DNA of 64,000 nt from Thereva unica (Eukaryota; Arthropoda; Insecta; Diptera; Therevidae). The DNA is taken from NCBI GenBank assembly GCA_949987705.1, contig OX465286.1, forward strand, positions 20,101,676-20,165,675. Reading direction: 5' to 3'. Both the position numbers and the translations under genes were made by a program. The notes below the pieces were generated by a model. It was not told the origin of the DNA. It saw only the letters and a list, made by a program, of their open reading frames with translations, and searched no databases. Every line of letters starts with the position of its first letter. The first letter of the stretch is position 1. This document shows positions 39,403-49,383 of the stretch, in pieces.

Positions 39403-42400
39403 GACCCCTTTGCATAATTTCCGGTTTTGGGAAAATTCTGGAGTGTCCCCTTTTTGGATGGGAAATTGTTAGGGACCTCCCAGGGAGTCTGTAAATTCAA
39501 TCCCACCCCGGGCTGGCCAGTATTTCCCGAGACAAAGGCCATTTCGCAACCCTCCTTTGCCATTCACAAAAGAGGCCATAACTCCCGAACCCCTTGTTAT
39601 TTCTGGACCAAATAAAGTGCGCTGAACTCGGGGGAGCGAGCCCTTTCCAACGATACCCCATTCATTAATATCCAAGCACTTTCGTGAAATCGACCAGAAA
39701 TATCCCAAGACCCCTTTGCATAATTTCCGGTTTTGGGAAAATTCTGGAGTGGCCCCTTTTTGGATGGGAAATTGTTAGGGACCTCCCAGGGAGTCTGTGA
39801 ATTCAATCCCACCCCGGGCTGGCCAGTATTTCCCGAGACAATGGGCATTTCGCAACCCTCCTTTGCCATTCACAAAAGAGGCCATAACTCCCGAACCCCT
39901 TGTTATTTCTGGACCAAATAAAGTGCGCTGAACTCGGGGGAGCGATCCCTTTCCAACGATACCCTATTCATTAAGATCCAAGCACTTTCGTGAAATCGAC
40001 CAAAAATATCCCAAGACCCCTTTGCATAATTTCCGGTTTTGGGAAAATTTTGAAGCGGCCCCTTTTTGGATGGGAAATTGTTAGGGACCTCCCAGGGAGT
40101 CTGTGAATTCAATCCCACCCCGGGTTGGCCAGTATTTCCCGAGACAATGGCCATTTCGCAACCCTCCTTTGCCATTCACAAAAGAGGCCATAACTCCCGA
40201 ACCCCTTGTTATTTCTGGACCAAATAAACTGCGCTGAACTAGAGGGAGTGAGCCCTTTCCAACGATACCCCATTCATTAAGATCCCGGCACTTTCGTGAA
40301 ATCGACCAAAAATATCCCAAGACCCCTTTGCATAATTTCCGGTTTTGGGAAAATTTTGGAGCGGCCCCTTTTTGGATGGGAAATCGTTAGGGACCTCCCA
40401 GGGAGTCGTGAATTCAATCCCACCCCGGGTTGGCCAGTATTTCCCGAGACAATGGCCATTTCGCAACCCTCCTTTGCCATTCACAAAAGAGGCCATAACT
40501 CCCGAACCCCTTGTTATTTCTGGACCAAATAAACTGCGCTGAACTAGAGGGAGTGAGCCCTTTCCAACGATACCCCATTCATTAAGATCCAAGCACTTTC
40601 GTGAAATCGACCAAAAATATCCCAAGGGGTACCCCTTTTCAAAATTTCCGGTTTTGGGAAAATTCTGGAGTGGCCTTTTTTGGATGGGAAATTGTTAGGG
40701 ACCTCCCAGGGTGTCTGTGAATTCAATCCCACCCCGGGCTGACCAGTATTTCCCGAGATAATGGCCATTTCGCAACCCTCCTTTGGCCAATCACAAAAGA
40801 GGCCATAACTCCCGAACCCCTTGTTATTTCTGGACCAAATAAAATGCGCTGAACTCGGGGGAGCGATCCCTTTCCAACGATACCCCATTCATTAAGATCC
40901 AAGCACTTTCGTGAAATCGACCAAAAATATCCCAAGAGGTACCCCTTTTCAAAATTTCCGGTTTTGGGAAAATTCTGGAGTGGCCTTTTTTGGATGGGAA
41001 ATTGTTAGGGACCTCCCAGGGTGTCTGTGAATTCAATCCCACCCCGGGCTGACCAGTATTTCCCGAGATAATGGCCATTTCGCAACCCTCCTTTGGCCAA
41101 TCACAAAAGAGGCCATAACTCCCGAACCCCTTGTTATTTCTGGACCAAATCAAATGCGCTGAACTCGGGGGAGCGATCCCTTTCCAACGATACCCCATTC
41201 ATTAAGATCCAAGCACTTTCGTGAAATCGACCAAAAATATCCCAAGACCCCTTTGCATAATTTCCGGTTTTGGGAAAATTTTGGAGCGGCCCCTTTCTGG
41301 ATGGGAAATTGTTAGGGACCTCCCAGGGAGTCTGTGAATTCAATCCCACCCCGGGTTGGCCAGTATTTCCCGAGACAATGGCCATTTCGCAACCCTCCTT
41401 TGCCATTCACAAAAGAGGCCATAACTCCCGAACCCCTTGTTATTTCTGGACCAAATAAACTGCGCTGAACTAGAGGGAGTGAGCCCTTTCCAACGATACC
41501 CCATTCATTAAGATCCCGGCACTTTCGTGAAATCGACCAAAAATATCCCAAGACCCCTTTGCATAATTTCCGGTTTTGGGAAAATTTTGGAGCGGCCCCT
41601 TTTTGGATGGGAAATCGTTAGGTACCTCCCAGGGAGTCTGTGAATTCAATCCCACCCCGGGTTGGCCAGTATTTCCCGAGACAATGGCCATTTCGCAACC
41701 CTCCTTTGCCATTCACAAAAGAGGCCATAACTCCCGAACCCCTTGTTATTTCTGGGCCAAATAAAGTGCGCTGAACTCGGGGGAGCGAGCCCTTTCGAGC
41801 GATACCCTATTCATTAAGATCCAAGCACTTTCGTGAAATCGACCAAAAATATCCCAAGACCCCTTTGCATAATTTCCGGTTTGGGAAAATTCTGGAGTGG
41901 CCCTTTTTTGGATGGGAAATTGTTAGGGACCTCCCAGGGAGTCTGTGAATTCAATCCCACTCCGGGCTGACCAGTATTTCCCGAGATAATGGCCATTTCG
42001 CAACCCTCCTTTGCCATTCACAAAAGAGGCCATAACTCCCGAACCCCTTGTTATTTCTGGACCAAATAAAGTGCGCTGCACTCGGGGGAGCGAGCCCTTT
42101 CCAACGATACCCTATTCATTAAGATCCAAGCACTTTTGTGAAATCGACCAAAAATATCCCAAGACCCCTTTGCATAATTTCCGGTTTTGGGAAAATTCTG
42201 GAGTGGTCCTTTTTTGGATGGGAAATTGTTAGGGACCTCCCAGGGAGTCTGTGAATTCAATCCCACTCCGGGCTGACCAGTATTTCCCGAGATAATGGCC
42301 ATTTCGCAACCCTCCTTTGCCATTCACAAAAGAGGCCATAACTCCCGAACCCCTTGTTATTTCTGGACCAAATAAAGTGCGCTGCACTCGGGGGAGCGAT

Positions 42401-45400
42401 CCCTTTCCAACGATACCCCATTCATTAAGATCCAAGCACTTTCGTGAAATCGACCAAAAATATCCCAAGGGGTACCCCTTTGCATAATTTCCGGTTTTGG
42501 GAAAATTCTGGAGTGGCCCCTTTTTGGATGGGAAATTGTTAGGGACCTCCCAGGGAGTCTGTGAATTCAATCCCACCCCGGGTTGGCCAGTATTTCCCGA
42601 GACAATGGCCATTTCGCAACCCTCCTTTGCCATTCACAAAAGAGGCCATAACTCCCGAACCCCTTGTTATTTCTGGACCAAATAAAGTGCGCTGAACTCG
42701 GGGGAGCGAGCCCTTTCCAACGATACCCCATTCATTAAGATCCAAGCACTTTCGTGAAATCGACCAAAAATATCCCAAGGGGTACTCCTTTGCATAATTT
42801 CCGGTTTTGGGAAAATTCTGGAGTGGCCCCTTTTTGAATGGGAAATTGTTAGGGACCTCCCAGGGAGTCTGTGAATTCAATCCCACCCCGGGCTGGCCAG
42901 TATTTCCCGAGACAATGGCCATTTCGCAACCCTCCTTTGCCATTCACAAAAGAGGCCATAACTCCCGAACCCCTTGTTATTTCTGGACCAAATAAAGTGC
43001 GCTGAACTCGGGGGAGCGAGCCCTTTCCAACGATACCCCATTCATTAAGATCCAAGCACTTTCGTGAAATCGACCAGAAATATCCCAAGACCCCTTTGCA
43101 TAATTTCCGGTTTTGGGAAAATTCTGGAGTGGCCCCTTTTTGGATGGGAAATTGTTAGGGACCTCCCAGGGAGTCTGTGAATTCAATCCCAACCCAGGTT
43201 GGCCAGTATTTCCCGAGACAATGGCCATTTCGCAACCCTCCTTTGCCATTCACAAAAGAGGCCATAACTCCCGAACCCCTTGTTATTTCTGGACCAAATA
43301 AAGTGCGCTGAACTCGGGGGAGCGAGCCCTTTCCAACGATACCCCATTCATTAAGATCCAAGCACTTTCGTGAAATCGACCAAAAATATCCCAAGGGGTA
43401 CTCCTTTGCATAATTTCCGGTTTTGGGAAAATTCTGGAGTGGCCCCTTTTTGAATGGGAAATTGTTAGGGACCTCCCAGGGAGTCTGTGAATTCAATCCC
43501 ACCCCGGGCTGGCCAGTATTTCCCGAGACAATGGCCATTTCGCAACCCTCCTTTGCCATTCACAAAAGAGGCCATAACTCTCGAACCCCTTGTTATTTCT
43601 GGACCAAATAAAGTGCGCTGAACTCGGGGGAGCGAGCCCTTTCCAACGATACCCCATTCATTAAGATCCAAGCACTTTCGTGAAATCGACCAAAAATATC
43701 CCATGACCCCTTTGCATAATTTCCGGTTTTGGGAAAATTCTGGAGTGGCCCCTTTTTGGATGGGAAATTGTTAGGGACCTCCCAGGGAGTCTGTGAATTC
43801 AATCCCACCCCGGGCTGGCCAGTATTTCCCGAGACAATGGCCATTTCGCAACCCTCCTTTGCCATTCACAAAAGAGGCCATAACTCTCGAACCCCTTGTT
43901 ATTTCTGGACCAAATAAAGTGCGCTGAACTCGGGGGAGCGATCCCTTTCCAACGATACCCTATTCGTTAAGATCCAAGCACTTTCGTGAAATCGACCAAA
44001 AATATCCCAAGACCCCTTTGCATAATTTCCGGTTTTGGGAAAATTCTGGAGTGGCCCCTTTTTGGATGTGAAATTGTTAGGGACCTCCCAGGGAGTCTGT
44101 AAATTCAATCCCACCCCGGGCTGGCCAGTATTTCCCGAGACAATGGCCATTTCGCAACCCTCCTTTGCCATTCACAAAAGAGGCCATAACTCCCGAACCC
44201 CTTGTTATTTCTGGACCAAATAAAGTGCGCTGAACTCGGGGGAGCGAGCCCTTTCCAACGATACCCTATTCGTTAAGATCCAAGCACTTTCGTGAAATCG
44301 ACCAAAAATATCCCAAGACCCCTTTGCATAATTTCCGGTTTTGGGAAAATTCTGGAGTGGCCCCTTTTTGGATGTGAAATTGTTAGGGACCTCCCAGGGA
44401 GTCTGTAAATTCAATCCCACCCCGGGCTGGCCAGTATTTCCCGAGACAATGGCCATTTCGCAACCCTCCTTTGCCATTCACAAAAGAGGCCATAACTCCC
44501 GAACCCCTTGTTATTTCTGGACCAAATAAAGTGCGCTGAACTCGGGGGAGCGAGCCCTTTCCAACGATACCCCATTCATTAAGATCCAAGCACTTTCGTG
44601 AAATCGATCAAAAATATCCCAAGGGGTACCCCTTTGCATAATTTCCGGTTTTGGGAAAATTCTGGAGTGGCCCCTTTTTAGATGGGAAATTGTTAGGGAC
44701 CTCCCAGGGAGTCTGTGAATTCAATCCCACCCCGGGCTGGCCAGTATTTTCCGAGACAATGGCCATTTCGCAACCCTCCTTTGCCATTCACAAAAGAGGC
44801 CATAACTCCCGAACCCCTTGTTATTTCTGGACCAAATAAAGTGCGCTGAACTCGGGGGAGCGATCCCTTTCCAACGATACCCCATTCATTAAGATCCAAG
44901 CACTTTCGTGAAATCGACCAAAAATATCCCAAAACCCCTTTGCATAATTTCCGGTTTTGGGAAAATTCTGGAGCGGCCCCTTTTTGGATGGGAAATTGTT
45001 AGGGACCTCCCAGGGAGTCTGTGAATTCAATCCCACCCCGGACTGGCCAGTATTTCCCGAGACAATGGCCATTTCGCAACCCTCCTTTGCAACTCACAAA
45101 AGAGGCCATAACTCCCGAACCCCTTGTTATTTCTGGACCAAATAAACTGCGCTGAACTCGAGGGAGCGAGCCCTTTCCAACGATACCCCATTCATTAAGA
45201 TCCAAGCACTTTCGTGAAATCGACCAAAAATATCCCAAGGGGTACCCCTTTGCATAATTTCCGGTTTTGGTAAAATTCTGGAGTGGCCCTTTTTTAAATG
45301 GGAAATTGTTAGAGACCTCCCAGGGAGTCTGTGAATTCAATCCCACCCCGGACTGGCCAGTATTTCCCGAGACAATGGCCATTTCGCAACCCTCCTTTGC

Positions 45401-46372
45401 AACTCACAAAAGAGGCCATAACTCCCGAACCCCTTGTTATTTCTGGACCAAATAAACTGCGCTGAACTCGAGGGAGCGAGCCCTTTCGAACGATACCCCA
45501 TTCATTAAGATCCAAGCACTTTCGTGAAATCGACCAAAAATATCCCAACGGGTACCCCTTTGCATAATTTCCGGTTTTGGGAAAATTCTGGAGTGGCCCT
45601 TTTTTAGATGGGAAATTGTTAGGGACCTCCCAGGGTGTCTGTGAATTCAATCCCACCCCGGGCTGACCAGTATTTCCCGAGATAATGGCCATTTCGCAAC
45701 CCTCCTTTGCCATTCACAAAACAGGCCATAACTCCCGAAGCCCTTGTTATTTCTGGACCAAATAAAGTGCGCTGAGCTCGGGGGAGCGATTCCTTTCCAA
45801 CGATACCCCACTCATTAAGATCCAAGCACTTTCGTGAAATCGACCAAAAATATCCCAAGGAGTACCCCTTTGCATAATTTCCGGTTTTATGATAATATTC
45901 CAATATTCCAATTTGTTATATTACAAAAACACACCACTAATAGTCCAGTCAAATAAGGCAAAAAAAGGGGCCAACCTTGGAATTTGAGGTAATAAGCTGA
46001 AAATTGGCATGAAGCTTTGTTTTGGCATTTTACATGATGTGTCAAAAGTCACATATAATCTCGTGTCCGCGTCTTGAGATATTAGAGGTCAAAGGTCACA
46101 AAAATCAGTTTTTCGCAAATATCTCGTAAATTATCGGCTTTACGCAAATTTTGGTTGAGTAAACTTTGTTCATTAGACAAATCTGCATAAAACTGTCTTG
46201 TACAGAATTTACGTAGGATCAATAGTTTTCGAGATATGGGGCTGAGAAAACTCGAGCATCGCGCTGCATTCTTTTCCTCACCACCTTGGAAGTAGAACTC
46301 AAGCAGCCTTTTTGCATGGTATCCCCAGTAGGCCTAGTCCATAGGTTACAGGTTATGATATAATTTTATTGA

Positions 46373-46591
46373 TTATCTCTCTAACTCTTCTATTTCCACT
46401 TCTTTCATATTGCTATCTTCATCTGTAATCATCTCAGAAGAGAATAATGAAAGGTGGTCGGCGTTATCATCGTTCAACTCAGGGTTAATGGGTGTATCCT
46501 CGGACATTGAATTGAGACACGACGGGTCCCGACAAGAGCCATACGCTACGGAACATAACAATTTCACTTTTCTGCATTTACTTGTCAAATT
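46373..46591 (-). CDS. Unrecognised acidic C-terminal reading frame inside the fold-back element
   Basis: The minus strand has an open frame ending in an acid-rich tail (…DEDSNMKEVEIEELER, then stop). An AATAAA polyadenylation-type hexamer lies only a few bases after the stop (about 46,365). The frame formally runs to 46,699, but its first part lies in the repeated arm module, so only the part up to about 46,591 is unique to the spacer. A TGCAG near 46,573 on the minus strand could be a 3' splice site, though no strong pyrimidine tract precedes it. It may be the last exon of a captured host gene or of the parent transposase. I recognise no domain, and it may be non-coding. Neighbouring bases belong to the same element. 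Confidence 0.3.
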   Translation of the reverse strand, partial: NLTSKCRKVKLLCSVAYGSCRDPSCLNSMSEDTPINPELNDDNADHLSLFSSEMITDEDSNMKEVEIEELER

Positions 46592-46600
46592 ACAATTTGA

Positions 46601-46728
46601 CCTCGGAATGAGAGGTAATAAGCTGAAAATTGGCATGAACCTTTGTTTTGGCTTTCTAAATGATGTGTCAAAAGTCTCATATAATCTCGTGTCCGCCAAT
46701 TTTCAGCTTATTACCTCTCATTCCGAGG
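46601..46728. repeat. 33-bp perfect inverted repeat nested in the fold-back element
   Basis: The sequence from CCTCGGAATGAG to AAAATTGG (46,601-46,633) is exactly inverted at 46,696-46,728. The left half continues as a diverged direct copy of the element's outer left arm (TTTGTTTTGGC, GATGTGTCAAAAGTC, CTCGTGTCCGC), so an older arm module sits inside the newer one. Confidence 0.85.
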
Positions 46729-46937
46729 TCAAACCAAAATTTGCGTAAAGCCGATAATTTACGAGATATTTGCGAAAAACTGATTTTTGTGACCTTTGAC
46801 CTCTAATATCTCAAGACGCGGACACGAGATTATATGTGACTTTTGACACATCATGTAAAATGCCAAAACAAAGCTTCATGCCAATTTTCAGCTTATTACC
46901 TCAAATTCCGAGGTGAAACCCTAATTTGACTGGACTA

Positions 46938-47239
46938 TAATATAACTTTTTTTATAATTGTTTTATTAAAATAAATTTTAACACAATTCAAATTACTATT
47001 TTTAACTATCTGATGAGTATCTATATTCAAAATAGAAATTAACTCTCACTTCATGTGTATTAAAAAAAGTTACAAATTATCAAAATTTATTCAAAGAAAA
47101 TACAACTGCATAAAAATTTTACACGTTAAATAAACAATATCTACAAATTACAACAACTCGCAACGCACATTTTTATTTATTCCTTTTATATTTTTAAGTT
47201 ATGTATACAAAAAATCACTTTCCGAGGAGATTAACAATA
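46938..47239. other. AT-rich spacer, nothing recognised
   Basis: About 300 bp of A/T-rich sequence with short homopolymers and no open frame, repeat boundary or RNA-like structure that I can support. Confidence 0.6.
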
Positions 47240-47720
47240 ACAATATTTAAACCGATTTAATAAAATAATTCCTTTGGGACGGTTTGGATTGGGCTTTTGT
47301 GACTTTCGTGTAGCGCTTACCGCAACATCCGACTTTTTTTTCCTTAAAAAGGAAAGAACGAAAACGCCCGCCGAATTGAGCTAATCCGACACTTTGCTTT
47401 AATACAATAAATATATTTAATTGAAAGCGCCCGCCGCGGTCAATGGTTAAATCAACACTCAACAAATTAAAATTTCCACCCGCCGCCGGTGGTGGCAAGG
47501 AAAATTGTCCACTTCGGGGGAACGCGCCCTTGAACTTTATACTAGTGATAAGGCACCTGCGCAACTTGCTTACATCGCGCTTCTCACGCGGCGTATTGCA
47601 AGTTGCGCGACAATTATCTTGGGCTTGTACAAAAGGTAAATTCGTACCTTGCAAATCCCACGGTGGGAATTTTTTCACAAAATGCGCGCGAGTTACATGC
47701 CCTTAACCCCAAACGCCAAA
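47240..47720. other. Unrecognised GC-richer patch between AT-rich flanks
   Basis: This patch has several CCGCCG/CGCGC-type runs (near 47,366, 47,428, 47,478, 47,580 and 47,684). It is open for 143 codons on the minus strand (47,247-47,678) and 87 on the plus strand (47,443-47,706). Neither frame has a start context, domain or repeat signature that I recognise. The composition differs from both the satellite and the TEs. It could be an old LTR or leader of another retroelement, or a CpG-rich host segment; I cannot choose. Confidence 0.3.
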
Positions 47721-47939
47721 CGCAACACCCGTGTGACCTGAGGAATCCAGACATGAACTTTACACATGCCGCCAACCACCCCGATTTTCATACCAGACGC
47801 CAGCTAAGCGTAAGTTAGTTAAGTAAAGTAGAAGGTTCTCTTTAATGTAATTTAATATTTAAGTTATTTCCAGTTTTAATTAAATTTTTGGCAAGTACTG
47901 TTGCCAATTTAGCAGGTACTATTGGTGTCTTGATCACCA
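47721..47939. other. AT-rich spacer with short inverted motif
   Basis: No gene is seen. ATTGGTGTCTTGATCACCAAT at about 47,920-47,940 is a near-palindrome just outside, or at the outer end of, the CsRn1-like LTR, so it may mark that LTR's end. The rest is low-complexity A/T-rich DNA. Confidence 0.4.
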
Positions 47940-48130
47940 ATGGGAAAAGGTTCCTTTGTTATTAAAACACTGGAAGTCCAATTGAATTTTTCTCTATTTT
48001 TACAAAGTATTTACAAAGGTCTTATATACAACTGTTACACAAGTTACATGTGAATTATATTTACTCAAGAAAAAATGATTTTAAGAAAAGTGCGTTTTTG
48101 TTTTCCTGATGACGTATTATGATGCGCCAC
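47940..48130 (-). repeat. Probable 3' LTR of the CsRn1-like Gypsy element
   Basis: Reading the minus strand, a purine tract AGGGGGAG (48,135-48,143) just after the integrase stop codon is followed by TACTGTGGCGC. This is the expected order of polypurine tract then LTR start (TG at 48,130). A TATATAAG box (about 48,024-48,031) fits an LTR promoter. The outer end is not fixed, because the partner LTR is not in the window; I place it near the palindromic ACCAAT at about 47,940. Confidence 0.5.
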
Positions 48131-48148
48131 AGTACTCCCCCTGCAGTG

Positions 48149-48810
48149 TTAGCGGTATCTTGCTGGTATGAAGACGCGGCGTCCAACTCTTGTAGAGGTT
48201 GTTTCTGAATGTGCCTGCCTGTCGTCTGTTGAAGGGGCTGTGGTGGTTGTTGTTGTTCCGTTGATCCTTGTGGTTTCTGCCATTTCTTCAGGCCGGTCTT
48301 GGTTCAACAGAATTGCTGGCTTCAATCTGTCGATTGAGATTGTTCGTTCCTGTCCGTTAATGGCGAGTGTGAAGTGTTTGGGTGTCCTGGATACCACGAC
48401 GTATGGGCCATTGTAGGGATGTTGTAGTGGCTTCTTCACTGCATCATTGCGTATAAGTGAGTACATTCTTTCAGATCCTTGCTGATGAAAGTTCTTGACA
48501 GTCCATGTCGTACTGGTTGATGGGGCTGGAGAGACTGCATGTGGCTTTGCCATCTTGCACGTGTGGTATGGTTATCGTCCAGTTGGTTGTTGGTAAAAAA
48601 ATCGCCTGGAAGCTTTAGTGTGGTTCCATAGACTAGCTGTGCTGGGGTTACTTTAATATCCTCCAACAAGGATGATCTTAGGCCAAGTAGCACAAAAGGT
48701 AGTTTCTCTGTCCATTTTTCCGACTCGTGGCAGTTCATTGAGGTTTTTAGTGTTCGGTGGAAACGCTCTATCATTCCATTTGCCTGGGGATGATATGGTG
48801 TTGATCGTCT
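48149..48810 (-). pseudogene. Ty3/Gypsy integrase C-terminal part, CsRn1-like, frameshifted
   Basis: The minus strand encodes the end of a retroviral-type integrase. A YHPQANGMIERFHRTLK motif (48,727-48,795) contains the third catalytic residue, Glu. It is followed by LPFVLLGLRSS and TPAQLVYGTTLKLPGDF, characteristic of CsRn1-type Gypsy elements, and by a GPY-type module (NGPYVVVSR) and IDRLKP near the C terminus. The frame breaks once near 48,455, where one frame ends in HLYAMMQ-stop while the adjacent frame continues from LIRNDAVKKP to a stop at 48,149. The N-terminal zinc domain and the first two Asp residues are missing because a Jockey LINE is inserted at about 48,811. The lineage is from family knowledge; confidence in the integrase call is high. 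Confidence 0.85.
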
Positions 48811-49007
48811 CTTTTTAATTTATTTATTTATTTATTTATTTACTGGTCTACAGAGAATCTCCAACAGACAGAATGCAAAAATTAATAATAAAAATTAAAA
48901 TACATAAAAAATATAAGTTAGAAAGAATAAAATTATAAAGACAAATTAATTTAAAGCAAACGACAAGCTAGGAATGAATATATAAAATTTCTAAGAATAC
49001 AATAATT

Positions 49008-49383
49008 TTACCTACTAAGATGACGTAAGTCCGACTTGAATGCTATTCTCTCAGCAGATAAATCAATCACGCCATAAATTTCATTAAATAGGCGAGAGCA
49101 ATACGTTATTGGTTCATGCTGGCCATAAACGGTCCTATGCGGAGGAACAAACAATAGAGGCCTAGATCTCAAGGATATGCCAGGCGCATAAATGTTAAAT
49201 AGAGTAAGTAATGAAGCAGATTTAATACGAAAACATAACACATCTCTGACAAACATAATACAGGCAATGTTTCGCCTAGTCTCTAACTTCTGCAGTCCTA
49301 GAAGCAAGCATCTGGAATTGTAAGACGGCATACTATTATGCCAATTGATCTTACGCAGAGAAAACCGAGTAAAGGACTTCTGA
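49008..49383 (-). pseudogene. Jockey reverse transcriptase, C-terminal segment
   Basis: The minus-strand frame ends in the typical Jockey-clade C-terminal region after the RT thumb: LLLGLQKLETRRNIACIMF, then a run with SLLTLFNIYAP, then an ending rich in Arg/Leu with a stop at 49,008. It lacks RNase H, as expected for Jockey. Upstream codons lie beyond the LOA insertion at 51,416 and above, and the frame matches when the insert and one copy of the 13-bp duplication are ignored. This segment itself shows no stop. Confidence 0.85.
49371..49383. repeat. Target-site duplication, left copy (LOA-like LINE)
   Basis: AAAGGACTTCTGA here is repeated exactly at 51,416-51,428, flanking the LOA-like insertion. 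Its 13-bp length is typical of LINE target-primed insertion. Confidence 0.9.

Larger units (their letters stand above)
1..45888. repeat. Satellite DNA array, 306/310-bp monomer family
   Basis: Head-to-tail tandem array of about 145-150 monomers filling 45.9 kb. Every monomer shows the same landmark order on the plus strand: TTTTGGGAAAATTCTGGA, a GGATGGGAAATTGTTAGG block, an EcoRI-type GAATTC, CCCGGG, TATTTCCCGAGA, CTCCCGAACCCCTTG, GAGCGA(T/G)CC, CATTCATTAAGATCC, TTTCGTGAAATCGACC and the AAGGGGTACCCCTT (310 type) or AAGACCCCTT (306 type) box. The array starts mid-monomer at base 1 and ends abruptly after CCGGTTTT at 45,888. No transposon interrupts it. Open frames of 60-176 codons occur on both strands in many copies, but they overlap each other and shift with unit length, so I read none as genes. 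A pericentromeric or heterochromatic location is inferred from array size and the TE nest beside it. I do not recognise the family by name. Confidence 0.97.
33001..45888. repeat. Satellite sub-block E: right flank, mostly 306-bp units
   Basis: From about 36,231 to 40,209 corresponding points are exactly 306 bp apart for about thirteen units. Elsewhere 310-bp units with a GGGGTACTCC variant alternate with 306-bp ones. Block copies are seen at offsets of 1,957 bp (33,553 and 35,510) and 1,530 bp, that is 5 x 306 (37,021 and 38,551). Divergence rises in the last 1.5 kb (CCGGACTGGCC, GCAACTCACAAAAG, AACGGGTACCCC). Confidence 0.85.
45941..46937. mobile_element. Fold-back TIR element with TAA target duplication (PIF/Harbinger-like, non-autonomous)
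   Basis: The ends read TAGTCCAGTCAAAT on the left and its inverse at the right. They are followed inward by a perfect 178-bp inverted match (45,979-46,156 against 46,732-46,909). TAA flanks both ends (45,938-45,940 and 46,938-46,940). A 3-bp TWA target duplication is typical of PIF/Harbinger transposons, hence the tentative class. The 575-bp spacer contains a further partial copy of the arm module (46,598-46,696) and a 33-bp perfect inverted repeat. No transposase was found. Seen: arms and duplication. Inferred: superfamily. A Tc1/mariner-type TA duplication is a less likely alternative. Confidence 0.8.

Noticed and set aside
1..45888. CENP-B-box-like motif in the satellite (TTTCGTGAAATCGACC)
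   Set aside because: TTCG and a central A fit the first half, but the required CGGG is GACC. No other position in the monomer on either strand fits.
1..45888. CRISPR-like repeat-spacer array
   Set aside because: The units are contiguous 306-413-bp tandem monomers without unique spacers, in a eukaryotic context.
214..45903. Hundreds of 60-176-codon open frames on both strands within the satellite, many identical
   Set aside because: They arise because the monomer has few stops. They occur on both strands at once, change frame with 310-, 309- or 413-bp units, stay in phase only where the unit is 306 bp (102 codons), and show no codon-level conservation.
48168..48416. Plus-strand frame of 82 codons
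   Set aside because: It is the antisense of the CsRn1-like integrase C terminus; Val and Leu runs come from the complementary Thr-rich tail.
48818..48842. TTTA microsatellite as an independent repeat locus
   Set aside because: Its position at the end of a minus-strand Jockey 3' UTR and at the junction with integrase makes it the LINE tail.
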